A DNA stretch of 64,000 bases from Membranihabitans maritimus. Its GTDB lineage: Bacteria; Bacteroidota; Bacteroidia; Chitinophagales; Saprospiraceae. The notes under the pieces were generated by a model. The model did no database searches. It was not told the DNA's origin and saw only the letters and a list, made by a program, of their open reading frames with translations. This document shows positions 1 through 11,804 of this stretch, one piece after another (the first letter of the stretch is position 1; the number at the start of each line of letters is the position of its first letter). Position numbers and translations under genes: made by a program. Where the stretch lies: NCBI RefSeq assembly GCF_021729145.1, contig NZ_JAJSLW010000009.1, positions 186,001 to 250,000 of the forward strand. The letters run 5' to 3'.

Positions 1-61
1 TTGCTGTATAAACGGATATTATCGACATTGTCAGTATTATTTTTTTTATTGCATTCATCAT
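1..61 (-). CDS. N-terminus of an exported protein, cut by window edge
   Basis: Reading the minus strand from position 61, two consecutive ATG codons open a frame that stays open to the window edge. The visible 20 residues (MMNAIKKIILTMSIISVYTA) have the Lys-Lys then hydrophobic pattern of a signal peptide. The start lies 12 bases after the stop of the preceding co-directional hydrolase gene, so it is probably the next gene of the same operon. Nothing about function can be read from the fragment. Confidence 0.55.
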   Translation of the reverse strand, partial: MMNAIKKIILTMSIISVYTA

Positions 62-73
62 TTTAAATTTTAA

Positions 74-1516
74 TTACATCAGTTTTGAGAACGTTAAGTT
101 GGTTAATTTCCAATCACTACCATTTTTTTGATACACTTCTGTCACCATAAACCGATTGCTTACTTCGTTGTTGCCTACTACTGCTAATAGTGTTATTTCA
201 TTCCAAACAATGGCGGTATTGCCAAATATTTCTACAGAAACATTGTGCACATCGGCTTTTTTATACCAAATACCACCACTTTTAATTACTTGTAACTCAC
301 GTTCTGTTCCCCAAGTGCCGCCCATATGAACAAATTTTGCTTTCTCGTGAAAAAGATTTGAAAGACTATCTTCATTTTTATCTGCCATCCATTGCCACTT
401 TGCCTTTGAAAGTGTTTTAATTTCTTCTTCCATTGAAGTTTCACTATTTGAAGTTTTATCTAAACCATTTTCTGTTAACCAGTCAGCCATTAATTTTGCT
501 ATTTCTTTATTGTTTAAATCTGACATCGGGAAATGGGTATTACCTTTGATGCCTATTTCGGGTAAATGAACCACTTTTGCATCGCCACCATATTTATTGA
601 TGGTTGCTACAAATAATTTAGCCATTGCCAACCGTGGTCGCCAATTGTCCGTGCCATAAAATTCGGATGGTGTTTCAGGAATAAAATCGCCATAATAAAT
701 GATGATTGGAATTTTGGTGAGTTTTAAAAAATCTTCTTTCGAAATGCTTACAGCTTCCAATGGGCCACCCGCACTTTGCATAGTTTCAGGTGTTTCGCCT
801 TGAGGAAACACAAATCCACTTCCGGGTTCATAAGATACTATGGCTTTGATATTTTCGTTTTTGATAGCTGTTGTCCACCCTTGGCCACCACTATGCGAAT
901 GGGTTACCAATATTCCATTTCCAATTTTATCAAACAAAGCTGAAACCGCATCAGTATTGACTTCAAAATCTATAGTTCCCAAATCTGGACTGATTTGTCT
1001 GTAAAATTGATTTAAGGTTTCAGGGCTTTTATCAAATTGTACGTTGGGCATATAATCATCACCCTTGGCAATACGAAACATTCCTAACCAATACTGTTCG
1101 TTTGGTGTTGCTGGAATTGTAGTTTCCTGTGGACTTCTTCCTCCTTGACCTCTTCGTGGTTGGTCAATTAGATAAACAGGATAGTTTTTTCTTAAAAAAA
1201 TCGTTTGAAAACCTTCGCGACCATCAGCTGTAGTTTGCCAAGTTCTTGCAGTTTGACCGAAACCGTGCCAAAACACTAATGGTAATTTACGAGTATCAGC
1301 AGGTATTTGATATTGTACCGTAGCGTGATCAACGTGTAAAGTCTGTCCTTCAGTTTTAGGATTGTTGGGATTATATGTTCCTTCAGCTTCAATAACAGTA
1401 CCGCCAACCGCAAAAACACCTTGTTTCTGAATGGTTAATAAACTTTTTTCATTAGTCTGTGCATTGGAAAAGCTGAATAACCCAAGAGCAAATAGGGATA
1501 ATATAATTTGTTTCAT
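74..1516 (-). CDS. secreted alpha/beta hydrolase fused to an NTF2/DUF4440-like domain
   Basis: About 480 residues. The start at 1516 is preferred over an ATG seven codons upstream because a clean signal peptide begins there (MKQIILSLF... ending SNAQ). Residues ~60-340 look like an alpha/beta hydrolase: an oxyanion-type FWHGFGQT stretch, a nucleophile elbow in THSHSGGQG, and a late His in GNTHFPMSD. Residues ~365-480 form a separate SnoaL/DUF4440-like domain (KAKWQWMADKNEDSL, then KLTNLTFSKLM at the end). Both halves occur as stand-alone families, so this is a fusion. It is the last complete gene of the redox cluster and has its own operator-like repeat just upstream (1563-1610). The substrate is unknown. 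Confidence 0.8.
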   Translation of the reverse strand: MKQIILSLFALGLFSFSNAQTNEKSLLTIQKQGVFAVGGTVIEAEGTYNPNNPKTEGQTLHVDHATVQYQIPADTRKLPLVFWHGFGQTARTWQTTADGREGFQTIFLRKNYPVYLIDQPRRGQGGRSPQETTIPATPNEQYWLGMFRIAKGDDYMPNVQFDKSPETLNQFYRQISPDLGTIDFEVNTDAVSALFDKIGNGILVTHSHSGGQGWTTAIKNENIKAIVSYEPGSGFVFPQGETPETMQSAGGPLEAVSISKEDFLKLTKIPIIIYYGDFIPETPSEFYGTDNWRPRLAMAKLFVATINKYGGDAKVVHLPEIGIKGNTHFPMSDLNNKEIAKLMADWLTENGLDKTSNSETSMEEEIKTLSKAKWQWMADKNEDSLSNLFHEKAKFVHMGGTWGTERELQVIKSGGIWYKKADVHNVSVEIFGNTAIVWNEITLLAVVGNNEVSNRFMVTEVYQKNGSDWKLTNLTFSKLM

Positions 1517-1562
1517 TTTTCTAAATATTAAATTCATATGTCAAATTTCGAAATAATAATAT

Positions 1563-1610
1563 GGTTATACTTATATGTATTACAGTTGCTTATACCAATA
1601 TTACAGATAT
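1563..1610. promoter_or_regulatory. operator-like direct repeat upstream of the hydrolase gene
   Basis: Two tandem copies of a motif, ttatac...tattacag (about 1564-1585) and ttataccaatattacagat (1590-1608), lie in the 96-bp gap between the carboxymuconolactone-decarboxylase-like gene and the hydrolase start. The second copy closely matches the pair in the divergent promoter next to the AraC gene (6808-6852). I infer a shared regulator site. This is motif resemblance by eye, without a statistical test. Confidence 0.4.
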
Positions 1611-1612
1611 AT

Positions 1613-2335
1613 CTATTCTAATTCTTTAATAATTTTTTTAGCAGATTTTATCTTCTTTCTTTTTAAATATGGCTTTAATGTTTCAACCAAATGCTCCATT
1701 TGTTTTTTGGTAAATCCTTGAATAATGCAGATTTTTAAGTGTGAACGTAACATTGGCTCAACATTACCCAAAGCGATTAATGCTGAAACAGTTGTTAGTT
1801 CTCGCTGTTGGTAATTCAATACATCGCGTTCAAAAATATCAGCAAATAGATGTTCTTTTAGAAATCTATCCATTGCAGATGAAAACCGCTGGTATTCAGG
1901 CTGTGTTTCGGGTAAAGGACTTTGTAACAATTCTTCTAAAACCGCTTTTCCTCGTTCGTACTTATCATTATTGTCATCAATAGGTGATGCTTCTTTACCC
2001 TGAATATCCCTAATTCCATTGATCTTTCTTTCGTCTAATACTTCAATAAAGACTTTAAGACCACTAATACTTTTTGGAAATCCTGTATAAGCGTATAAAT
2101 GCACCAATTTTTCCTTAATCTCGTTAATAGTCAAGCCTTTGTCTAAACCTTGGGATAATCCTGTCTTTAAATTATCCCAATCACCTTTAGCGGTTAATGC
2201 TGCAATGGTAGCAATGCTTTGTTGTTTTAATGTCAAGTGTGAATTGTCTTCCATTACAGTTTGGGCATTTATGGAATGACAACATATAGTGAGCAATAGT
2301 AATAGTCCATATTGAATAATTTTTTGATTCCTCAT
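1613..2335 (-). CDS. exported carboxymuconolactone decarboxylase (CMD/AhpD-like) family protein
   Basis: 240 residues. An N-terminal signal peptide (MRNQKIIQYGLLLLLTICC...NAQ) is followed by two CMD-like halves. Residues ~35-115 contain QQSIATIAALTAKGDW and the LVHLYAYTGFPKSI turn; residues ~165-235 contain QRELTTVSALIALG and a second helix pair. This two-domain, signal-peptide-bearing form is common in Bacteroidota clusters with flavodoxin and aldo/keto reductases. No CxxC redox pair typical of AhpD is visible, so peroxidase activity is doubtful. It sits 10 bp after the SDR gene and is part of the minus-strand operon. Confidence 0.82.
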   Translation of the reverse strand: MRNQKIIQYGLLLLLTICCHSINAQTVMEDNSHLTLKQQSIATIAALTAKGDWDNLKTGLSQGLDKGLTINEIKEKLVHLYAYTGFPKSISGLKVFIEVLDERKINGIRDIQGKEASPIDDNNDKYERGKAVLEELLQSPLPETQPEYQRFSSAMDRFLKEHLFADIFERDVLNYQQRELTTVSALIALGNVEPMLRSHLKICIIQGFTKKQMEHLVETLKPYLKRKKIKSAKKIIKELE

Positions 2336-2345
2336 AATTTATAGT

Positions 2346-3098
2346 TTATAATTCCTGACTTGTTGGACGAAATAATATTTCATTCACATCCATATCTTCA
2401 GGTTGGTTAATCATATAAGCCAATGCACGCACAAACGAATCTGCAGAGATTGCATTTTCTTTATAGTATTGCTTAATGCCTTCTGCAACATCGCCAGCTG
2501 TTACACTACTTGGTAAGGCAGTATCTACAGCTCCAGGCGAAATAACTCCTGTTCGAATATTATACGGTTTTACTTCTTGACGTAAGGCTTCAGAAATTAC
2601 TCTTACCGAATACTTTGTAGCAGAATAAACCGCACCTCCAGGGCTAATGGTATGACCTGCAACAGAAGAAACGCTAATTATGTGTCCTGATTTCTGTTCT
2701 TTCATATGGGGTAATGCAGCGGCAATGCCATACAATACACCTTTTATATTTATATCAATGCATTGCTCCCAATCATCAATTTTTAGATACTCTAATGGCG
2801 AAAGCGGCATAATACCAGCATTATTGAGCAAAACATCTATTTTTCCAAATGTTTTAACAGCTGAATCAACAAGGTTTTTCACCTGTTCTTTGTCAGTAAC
2901 ATCAGTGGTTACCGCTATTGCTTCGCCGCCTTTATCGTTAATTGCTTTGGCAATTGCTTCAATTTTGGATGTACTTCGAGCTCCTAATGCTACTAAAGCT
3001 CCTTTTTCAGACAAATATTCTGCTGATAACTTTCCAAATCCACTACTGGCTCCGGTGATGACAATTACTTTTCCTTTTATATTTTCTTGATTGTTCAT
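2346..3098 (-). CDS. SDR-family NAD(P)-dependent oxidoreductase
   Basis: 250 residues from the ATG at 3098 ([10 protein letters not shown]). An ATG 18 codons upstream would overlap the flavodoxin gene and adds no conserved sequence. The classical short-chain dehydrogenase layout is complete: TGASSGFG cofactor loop near the start, NNAGI, a catalytic Ser in ISVSSVAGH, and YSATK as the Tyr-x3-Lys pair. The motif set points to a cytoplasmic NAD(P)(H) oxidoreductase of the YdfG-like type acting on small carbonyls or alcohols. The neighbours are reductases and a flavodoxin, which suggests stress or aldehyde metabolism; the substrate is not determined. Confidence 0.88.
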   Translation of the reverse strand: MNNQENIKGKVIVITGASSGFGKLSAEYLSEKGALVALGARSTSKIEAIAKAINDKGGEAIAVTTDVTDKEQVKNLVDSAVKTFGKIDVLLNNAGIMPLSPLEYLKIDDWEQCIDINIKGVLYGIAAALPHMKEQKSGHIISVSSVAGHTISPGGAVYSATKYSVRVISEALRQEVKPYNIRTGVISPGAVDTALPSSVTAGDVAEGIKQYYKENAISADSFVRALAYMINQPEDMDVNEILFRPTSQEL

Positions 3099-3124
3099 TT
3101 TTTTATTTATTAATATTCTAAATT

Positions 3125-3739
3125 TTATAATATTCCTATGCTTTCCAACCATTCTTTTATTTCGGTGCTCACTTCAATTAATTTTTCACCTTCCATCACA
3201 AATAAGATTCCGTCACGCTCAATACCGCCTTTGGTAGAATAGCCTTCTAAAATTGTTGAATTGGAACAAAGGTCCTCAACAGTTTGAAAACTGCTTCCTA
3301 CACCGTAACCCGCATTGGTGTTAAATGGAATGACCTTTTTTCCGCTTAAATCATTATTGGTTAAGAAACTTTTCATTGGCGGTGGCATCTGCATATCCCA
3401 AGTGGGGAAACCGAGAAATATGGTTCCATAGCTATCCAAATCGTTGATTTTAGTTTTCAATTCAGGTAAAAATCCTTCTTCATTTTCACGGTCAACCTGC
3501 GCTACAATTTCTTTATAGTTTTCCGGATACGGGTTGACTAATTCTAACTCTACCAATTTACCACCTACTTGCTTTTGAATAATTTTTGCAACTGTTTCGG
3601 TGTTTTTTGTTCTGGATAGATAAACAATTAGTATATCACCTTTTGGGGTTACTTGATTATCTTTTTCTTGACCACAAGCTGAAAAACAAAGCATTTGAAA
3701 TAGAGAAAAAAGGTATATAATAGGTTTTGAAAAATTCAT
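3125..3739 (-). CDS. flavodoxin-like lipoprotein
   Basis: 204 residues. The N-terminus is a lipoprotein signal with a lipobox ending FSAC (Cys ~22), so the protein should be membrane-anchored and periplasm-facing, unlike ordinary cytoplasmic flavodoxin. The flavodoxin fold follows: an FMN phosphate loop in [13 protein letters not shown] and the aromatic isoalloxazine-contacting segment [15 protein letters not shown]. It lies 3 bp downstream of the aldo/keto reductase gene, so translational coupling is likely. Family members of this type are usually annotated as flavodoxin or NADPH-dependent FMN reductase-like; the redox partner here is unknown. Confidence 0.82.
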   Translation of the reverse strand: MNFSKPIIYLFSLFQMLCFSACGQEKDNQVTPKGDILIVYLSRTKNTETVAKIIQKQVGGKLVELELVNPYPENYKEIVAQVDRENEEGFLPELKTKINDLDSYGTIFLGFPTWDMQMPPPMKSFLTNNDLSGKKVIPFNTNAGYGVGSSFQTVEDLCSNSTILEGYSTKGGIERDGILFVMEGEKLIEVSTEIKEWLESIGIL

Positions 3740-3741
3740 CT

Positions 3742-5885
<2,144 letters not shown>

Positions 5886-5905
5886 AGTTATTGCTTTAAA
5901 GATTA

Positions 5906-6772
<867 letters not shown>

Positions 6773-6807
6773 TTATAATGCAAATGTCTCTCTTATTCTG
6801 GTCACCT

Positions 6808-6852
6808 TCCTTATACCAATTACGGATGGACTTACCAATATTACTGATTGGG
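6808..6852. promoter_or_regulatory. divergent promoter region with tandem operator-like repeats
   Basis: The 156-bp gap between the divergent DkgA-like and AraC genes holds two direct repeats, ttataccaattacggatgg (6811-6829) and cttaccaatattactgattg (6831-6850), spaced ~20 bp or two helical turns, the usual geometry for AraC-family binding. A related copy lies at 1590-1608 before the hydrolase gene. A Bacteroidota-type -7 box (tatttttg, TAnnTTTG pattern) is at 6886-6893, 20 bases before the AraC start, but no convincing -33 TTTG partner was found. Confidence 0.45.
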
Positions 6853-6913
6853 CTAATTCGTAGTGGTTTAAAAAATGGTTTTGAGTATTTTTGTACCACT
6901 AAAACAGACTGTA

Positions 6914-7804
6914 ATGGATTTAGATTTTAAAACTGTAAGCGATTACAATCGGTTTAATCAACACGAAACATTTCATCCATTGGTAAACGTGATTGATTTT
7001 TCAAAAGCCGATAGAAGAACGGGGAACAAAATGTATTTTGACTTGTATTGCGTGTTTTTGAAAGACGTAAAATGTGGTGATTTAAAATACGGCAAACAGA
7101 CCTATGATTATCAAGAAGGTACTTTGGTATTTGTCTCGCCCGGGCAAGTGATAGACGTTTTGAATAAAACAGATGAATACCAACCAATGGGACACGGATT
7201 GGTATTTCATCCTGATTTGTTGTTGGGATCACCATTAGCAAAATTGATGGACGATTACAGTTTTTTTAATTATCAATCGAGCGAAGCCCTACATATTTCT
7301 CAAAAGGAAAAGCAAATTGTAATGGATTGTTTTGCCAAAATCAATTTCGAGTTACAACAGAATGTAGATAAGCACAGCAAAAAATTGATTACCTCGAATA
7401 TTGAGCTATTTTTAAACTATTGCGACCGTTTTTACGACCGTCAATTCATTACACGAGAGCATATAAACTCTGATATTTTATCAGAATTTGAAATTTTACT
7501 CAACGATTATTTTAAATCGGACAAAGCCACAGAAATCGGCTTCCCAATGGTGCAATATTTTGCGGAGCATTTGAATTTATCATCTAATTATTTTGGAGAC
7601 TTAATTAAAAAGGAGACTGGTAAGTCTGCTCAGGATTATATTCAGTCGAAAGTCATTAACGTGGCTAAAGAACGTATCCACGATGAAAGCAAGTCTATCA
7701 GTGAAATTTCGTATGAATTGGGCTTTAGCTATCCACAACACTTTACCCGATTGTTTAAACAGAAAGTCGGTGTAAGTCCGAAAGAGTATAGAAGTTTAAA
7801 CTAA
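6914..7804 (+). CDS. AraC-family transcriptional regulator
   Basis: 296 residues from the ATG at 6914. An in-frame ATG 13 codons upstream falls in the promoter region and adds no conserved residues. The N-terminal ~170 residues are a cupin-like sensor (QEGTLVFVSPGQV); the C-terminal ~100 carry two HTH motifs, SSNYFGDLIKKETGK and SISEISYELGFSYPQHFTRLFK, ending KEYRSLN. It is transcribed away from the aldo/keto reductase operon and probably controls it through the repeats at 6808-6852. It is a paralogue of the AraC gene at 13124-14035, with the same layout including the FYxRQFxTR segment in the middle. Confidence 0.92.
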   Translation: MDLDFKTVSDYNRFNQHETFHPLVNVIDFSKADRRTGNKMYFDLYCVFLKDVKCGDLKYGKQTYDYQEGTLVFVSPGQVIDVLNKTDEYQPMGHGLVFHPDLLLGSPLAKLMDDYSFFNYQSSEALHISQKEKQIVMDCFAKINFELQQNVDKHSKKLITSNIELFLNYCDRFYDRQFITREHINSDILSEFEILLNDYFKSDKATEIGFPMVQYFAEHLNLSSNYFGDLIKKETGKSAQDYIQSKVINVAKERIHDESKSISEISYELGFSYPQHFTRLFKQKVGVSPKEYRSLN

Positions 7805-7834
7805 GTCTGATTGTCTTTATTGTGCGTGGGCTGA

Positions 7835-7890
7835 TTGGCTCTTTTGGGTTTGCGTGTCGGGCAAACCCAAATGTGCCAATTGCGTTGGCA
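7835..7890 (+). repeat. structured repeat copy 1 (covarying hairpin)
   Basis: Flanks ttggctc and atgtgccaattgcgttggca enclose a perfect 11-bp stem: tttgggtttgc (7843-7853) with gcaaacccaaa (7861-7871), loop 7 nt. Copies 2 (11805-11878) and 3 (8293-8360) keep the flanks but have different stem sequences, each perfectly paired. A second short stem, tgccaa/ttggca, forms in the right flank. The rest of the 7805-8000 gap is G/T-rich and holds no convincing gene. Function is unknown; the position is beside an attC-like site. Confidence 0.6.
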
Positions 7891-8002
7891 TAAAAATTTT
7901 TCCTGTGCGGTGGGCTTTTTTTTAATTTTTTTCGTGTCGTTGGTTGTCGTGGTTGGTGTTTGTCAGATGTTTGTATGTTGATGTTTGTTGTGTTTTTTTA
8001 CC

Positions 8003-8142
8003 ATTGCCGCTAACGGCTCTGTGTATGAGCAGTAGCGGATTTCAAGGCAGTTACCTGTCCGGCTACCACCAAAGTTAATTAAATGCACCGACCTTAAATT
8101 TAGCACTTCACGCGCTATTGCTTATACACTTTGTTGGGGCAT
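8003..8142 (-). repeat. attC-like recombination site 1 (cassette C/D junction)
   Basis: Imperfect palindrome of ~138 bp. Outer boxes are gccgctaac (8006-8014) and gttggggca (8133-8141). The inner stem pairs gtgtatgagcagtagcg (8021-8037) with cgctattgcttatacac (8113-8129), two mismatches (G:T-type), with a long central loop. The outer boxes do not match each other well; the right box is the exact complement of the left box of site 2 at 12058-12066. That is what integron attC sites show, since the terminal TTRRRY belongs to the next cassette. The minus strand is the cassette sense. Confidence 0.7.
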
Positions 8143-8292
8143 CGTGCTTTTCATTCTTTTTGTTTTCTGTCCACAGTGTCAACCGGCTCAAAGTCTTATT
8201 CTTGTCTGTTCGTACTATTGTTTTGTCTTTCTTTTTAGTCGCGCGTGGGGCATTTTTGAAAATTTCTTTTCTCGGGTTGGGCAGGCACACTC

Positions 8293-8360
8293 TTTGGCTG
8301 GCTTTGGTCTGCGGGTCGGCTCTGAGTGGCCAGCCAATGTGTGTGACTGATGCGTTGGCA
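8293..8360 (+). repeat. structured repeat copy 3 (covarying hairpin)
   Basis: Same flanks as copies 1 and 2 (tttggct on the left; aatgtg then tgcgttggca on the right). The stem here is ttggctggc (8294-8302) with gccagccaa (8329-8337), a perfect 9-bp pair unlike the other two stems. It abuts the stop codon of the cation-transporter gene (8361), so it lies in that gene's 3' untranslated region. The interval 8143-8292 otherwise holds no gene I can support; it contains the 18-nt run agaaattttcaaaaatgc on the minus strand, also found beside copy 2 on the plus strand. Confidence 0.6.
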
Positions 8361-9155
8361 CTATTTAGAAAGTTGCATTATCCTGTACGCTCCCCTTGCT
8401 ACTACAAGAAATACGATAGTCCCGATTATTAAATCCGGATAGCTTGAGTTTAACCAGTTCACCAGAAGTCCGGCCGCAATTACGCCAGTATTAATTATGA
8501 TGTCATTGGAAGTAAAAATCATACTTGCCTTCATGTGTGCTTCACTGCTCTTACCCTTTTGAAGTAGAAATAAGCAAATTACATTCGCAATCAATGCGAG
8601 TATTGAGACGATTATCATAGTTTGGAAGTCAGGCATTTTTTCTTCACCAACAAAACGTCTGATGACTTCTACAAAACCTATAATAGCAAGGGTTATTTGA
8701 AAATAGCCTGCAAACCTTGCAACCTTTTTCTTTCTTGAAACTATTTTACCTACTGCTAATAGTGATAGTCCATAAACGATACTGTCCGCAAGCATGTCTA
8801 AACTGTCCGCTACCAACCCCATTGAGTTTGCAACCAATCCTGTGGTTAGTTCGATGGCAAAAAAGGAAAAGTTAATGAGTAAAACTGCCCAGAGCAGTTT
8901 CTTTTCTTTTTTGTCAGAAGGTGTATTAGGAGCCAATTCCGCTTCTTCGGAAGAAACTTGCGTTGTATTCAGGTTTAGACTTTCCAAGGCAGCCAATATA
9001 GATTGATAAGTCCCGGTGTGGTAAACTTCTAACCTTCGATTTTCAAGGTCAAAATCAAGAGACTTTATCTGGTCGTCCCCTTCCAGTTTCATTCTTATCA
9101 TCTGTTCTTCACTGGGGCAGTCCATTTTCTGAATTTTAAAAACTGTTTTCTTCAT
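8361..9155 (-). CDS. cation-diffusion-facilitator-like transporter with HMA-like N-domain
   Basis: 264 residues from the ATG at 9155 (MKKTVFKIQKMDCPSEEQ), 4 bp after the TonB receptor stop. Residues 1-~70 resemble an HMA metal-binding fold but with a MDCPSEE loop in place of GMxCxxC. From ~90 there are about six membrane segments of CDF type, with the TM2 motif VADSLDMLADS supplying two of the usual metal ligands. In TM5 the usual HxxxD ligand pair reads FTSND, so the His is missing. It probably exports or senses a divalent metal as part of the DUF6660-TonB-CDF cassette. Metal identity cannot be read from sequence. Confidence 0.82.
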   Translation of the reverse strand: MKKTVFKIQKMDCPSEEQMIRMKLEGDDQIKSLDFDLENRRLEVYHTGTYQSILAALESLNLNTTQVSSEEAELAPNTPSDKKEKKLLWAVLLINFSFFAIELTTGLVANSMGLVADSLDMLADSIVYGLSLLAVGKIVSRKKKVARFAGYFQITLAIIGFVEVIRRFVGEEKMPDFQTMIIVSILALIANVICLFLLQKGKSSEAHMKASMIFTSNDIIINTGVIAAGLLVNWLNSSYPDLIIGTIVFLVVARGAYRIMQLSK

Positions 9156-9159
9156 GCCG

Positions 9160-11331
9160 TTAAAGTTTGAGTTTAATTCCTCCGTTAATAAGAAAACCAT
9201 CGAGTGGTGCATAGATGTCCCTGAAAACAGGATTGGTGACCGTGCCTGTATTAATTGTGTCAAAGCGGGTTTGTCTTGCGTCAAGGAAATTTTCAAAATT
9301 CAGGTAGATGGAAAAATTCTCCCAAAGCTTTTCAGCCATAAATCCGGCAATGACATATTGCTGTCCGGTAGTTCCATCGCTCAGCTTTTGAGGACTGTAA
9401 TAATATGCTTCTAACCCTATTTTCCATTTTTCTTCAACTTCATAGAATAGCACTGAATTGATGCGGTGCTTTGGAGTTAAAGGAGCTTCATTCACTGTGC
9501 CACCTTGATGCAGCCTTGCATCGGTGAATGTATAACCCAAGAACAATTTAAAGTCGTCATATGCTATCTTCATATTCGTTTCGGTTCCTCTTGTATCTAT
9601 GTAGCCTTGAGTATTGACAAATTGGTATAGGCCGCTTGTCTGTAGTTCAAGTAGCAATGGATTGTCCAGATAGGTATAGAAGAAAAGTTGGTTAATGCTG
9701 AAACTGACTTCTTCGCCAATAATGGTTTTGTAATTAATGTCAAAATTTCCCCCATAGCTACGTTCAAGTTCATTGTTATTGCTGCTAATGGGCAAGACAT
9801 TTTGAAACTGTATGCGCTCACTTTCTTCCGTGAAAATGGTAGGTGCCTTATAGCCAAAACCTCCACCAATACGCGAAGATAACTTTGGTGAAATTTTAAA
9901 TAAAGCAGAAATTCGGGGAAGCAAGACAACACCATAATCAAAAACATAATCAGTTCTCAATCCTGTCTCAAGGTTTAGCCATTCAGTGGCTTTCCATGAA
10001 GTTTGTGCGAAAGCTCCAAGGGTGTTCAAGTTGTAATCGCGGGTTTGAAAGGTGTCCAGTTGATTTTCATCAAAATGGTCAGTCCAAAGATTTAATCCTG
10101 TAACCCATTCAAACTTTTCATTGCCACTGGCGTAACTTGCTTCTGAAAATGTGGCTAACTGTGTTCCTTCAAAATTATAATCAGGGACTGATATACTTCG
10201 ATTAAAATAACTTACGCTGTTTTTAAAATTGAACAATCCGTTACCTGTCCTATGGTCTAAGCTTAATTGAGTGGAATAGCGTTGCGTATTATTTTCCTCA
10301 AAATAGCTGTGAATGTTGTCTCCCTCACCTTCAATGAATTGAATATCTCCTCCCAACCGGTCTTCCACTGTTGCATTCACTCCAAAGTTCAATTTTGTTT
10401 TTTCGCTGAAATAAAGGAACAGCTTTGGGTTCAATACATAACGCTCGTATTGTGGAATGGCAGATAAGCCTATTCCCGCAGGGTCATAAGCCCAACTTCT
10501 GTTGTGTGAAGCAAAAATGGTAGTGCCTACCTTCTCGAAACGCTTGGAATAAAATCCGTTCAGGTCAAACCCTTTCCCAGAGTTTACATCCAGGTGAAAA
10601 AGTAAATCTCTTTCCTCAGAAGGTGTTTTGGAAATCAGGTTTATTAAGCCCGCAATTGCTCCACCTCCATAAAGTGTTGATGCCGAACCCTTGATAACTT
10701 CCACCTGCTTGAGGTCGAGTGGTGGAGTTTGTAAAAGACCCAGCCCACTTGCTGCACCTGAAAAAAGCGGAAAACCGTCTTTTAGAATTTGAGTATAGCG
10801 CCCATCCAGCCCCTGAATACGAATAGAAGCATTGCCGGATGTTGCAGAAGTTACCTGAGTTTGAATGCCCGTACTTTCGCTTAAGAGCATTCGAATATCT
10901 CCGGCTTTCATATTGGCTTTTTCTCCTAATTCCTCTAAGCCAATGAATTCCATTCGGGTAGGAATTTCCTGAATAGTTCGGGTGCTTCTTGTAGAAGAAA
11001 TAACAACTTCCTCTAATTCACCGGCTTTGGGGTTCAACTCAATTTGAAAAGGTTCGGTGTGTGTCAGAGGAAAACTAAAGGTGTCTGATTTGGTTTCATA
11101 ACCAATGTAGCTAAAGACAATAATTTGCTTGCCATCAGGAATATTTTCAATTGACAATAAACCTTCCAGATTAGCAGTGCTGCCTTTGGTTGTTCCCTTT
11201 AAAACCGCAGTTGCCCCAATCAGTGGTTGCTGAGTTTCGCTGTCTGTTATAATTGCTTCGAAAGTGTTCTGAGCGAATACAGAACTTATATTAAATGCCG
11301 CCAATAGCAGCAAAATGCTTTTTGTTGTCAT
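9160..11331 (-). CDS. TonB-dependent outer-membrane receptor
   Basis: 723 residues from the ATG at 11331, which begins a clear signal peptide (MTTKSILLLLAAFN...FAQ). Upstream in-frame codons add only non-conserved residues. Residues ~22-110 are a CarboxypepD-regulatory-like domain (DSETQQPLIGATAVLKGT, FSYIGYET). A plug follows (GDIRMLLSESTGIQTQ, IRIQGLDGRYTQILKDGFP), then a long beta-barrel with many aromatic-rich strands to the C-terminus (GGIKLKL). It is flanked by a DUF6660-like small protein and a cation transporter, so uptake of a metal or metal chelate is the likely role. The three genes form one cassette of the integron-like array. Confidence 0.92.
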   Translation of the reverse strand: MTTKSILLLLAAFNISSVFAQNTFEAIITDSETQQPLIGATAVLKGTTKGSTANLEGLLSIENIPDGKQIIVFSYIGYETKSDTFSFPLTHTEPFQIELNPKAGELEEVVISSTRSTRTIQEIPTRMEFIGLEELGEKANMKAGDIRMLLSESTGIQTQVTSATSGNASIRIQGLDGRYTQILKDGFPLFSGAASGLGLLQTPPLDLKQVEVIKGSASTLYGGGAIAGLINLISKTPSEERDLLFHLDVNSGKGFDLNGFYSKRFEKVGTTIFASHNRSWAYDPAGIGLSAIPQYERYVLNPKLFLYFSEKTKLNFGVNATVEDRLGGDIQFIEGEGDNIHSYFEENNTQRYSTQLSLDHRTGNGLFNFKNSVSYFNRSISVPDYNFEGTQLATFSEASYASGNEKFEWVTGLNLWTDHFDENQLDTFQTRDYNLNTLGAFAQTSWKATEWLNLETGLRTDYVFDYGVVLLPRISALFKISPKLSSRIGGGFGYKAPTIFTEESERIQFQNVLPISSNNNELERSYGGNFDINYKTIIGEEVSFSINQLFFYTYLDNPLLLELQTSGLYQFVNTQGYIDTRGTETNMKIAYDDFKLFLGYTFTDARLHQGGTVNEAPLTPKHRINSVLFYEVEEKWKIGLEAYYYSPQKLSDGTTGQQYVIAGFMAEKLWENFSIYLNFENFLDARQTRFDTINTGTVTNPVFRDIYAPLDGFLINGGIKLKL

Positions 11332-11414
11332 TGTTTTAAGATTGATAATGTTAAAAAATAGCTTGGCGGTGCGTAGCACCGCTTTCAGCATTTATGCCGA
11401 ATACACTTTAAACA

Positions 11415-11750
11415 TTATCCAATCTTAGGCGGCTGCCAGATGGAACCGGAATATTGAAGGGAATGGAAATTCTTGTAGAAGGTCAGTTGTATTTCATGAT
11501 TTTCGAATGGCTCCGAAAATAAAATAGCAACTGGAACTGTACATCCGAGGCATGTTGTGCAGGACATGAAAGGATTACAAAGGTCATCACAGCCGTCTTC
11601 ATCATTCTCCGTTGGTTGCTGGTTCTCTGCATCTGAATTGTGAATGGATGCGATACAGATGTCTTCGTTACCCAAATCAACCATATCCATTATTGGCTGC
11701 ACATTGAGTGCAATGATGTAGATTGAAAGTATGATTGAGAGAATTTTCAC
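11415..11750 (-). CDS. DUF6660-like small exported Cys-rich protein
   Basis: 111 residues if started at the GTG at 11750 (MKILSIILSIYIIALNV), which gives a signal peptide; a TTG six codons upstream is the alternative. The middle is acidic (ENDEDGCDDLCNPFMS) and then Cys-rich (CTTCLGC), a likely metal-binding patch; the C-terminus is short and aromatic. It resembles the DUF6660 family that accompanies TonB receptors and metal transporters in Bacteroidota, but this assignment is from memory of the family's look. First gene of the three-gene metal cassette. Confidence 0.65.
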   Translation of the reverse strand: MKILSIILSIYIIALNVQPIMDMVDLGNEDICIASIHNSDAENQQPTENDEDGCDDLCNPFMSCTTCLGCTVPVAILFSEPFENHEIQLTFYKNFHSLQYSGSIWQPPKIG

Positions 11751-11804
11751 GGTTGCAAATTTAACCAAAGTTGATTAATTTTTCAAGATTGAGCGTTGGT
11801 AAAA

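Noticed and set aside
8118-8432. Overlapping open frames on both strands across the gap next to the cation-transporter gene
   Set aside because: They run through the attC-like site and structured repeat copy 3, have low-complexity composition (Phe/Leu/Ser runs) and no family resemblance; treated as chance frames in structured non-coding DNA.
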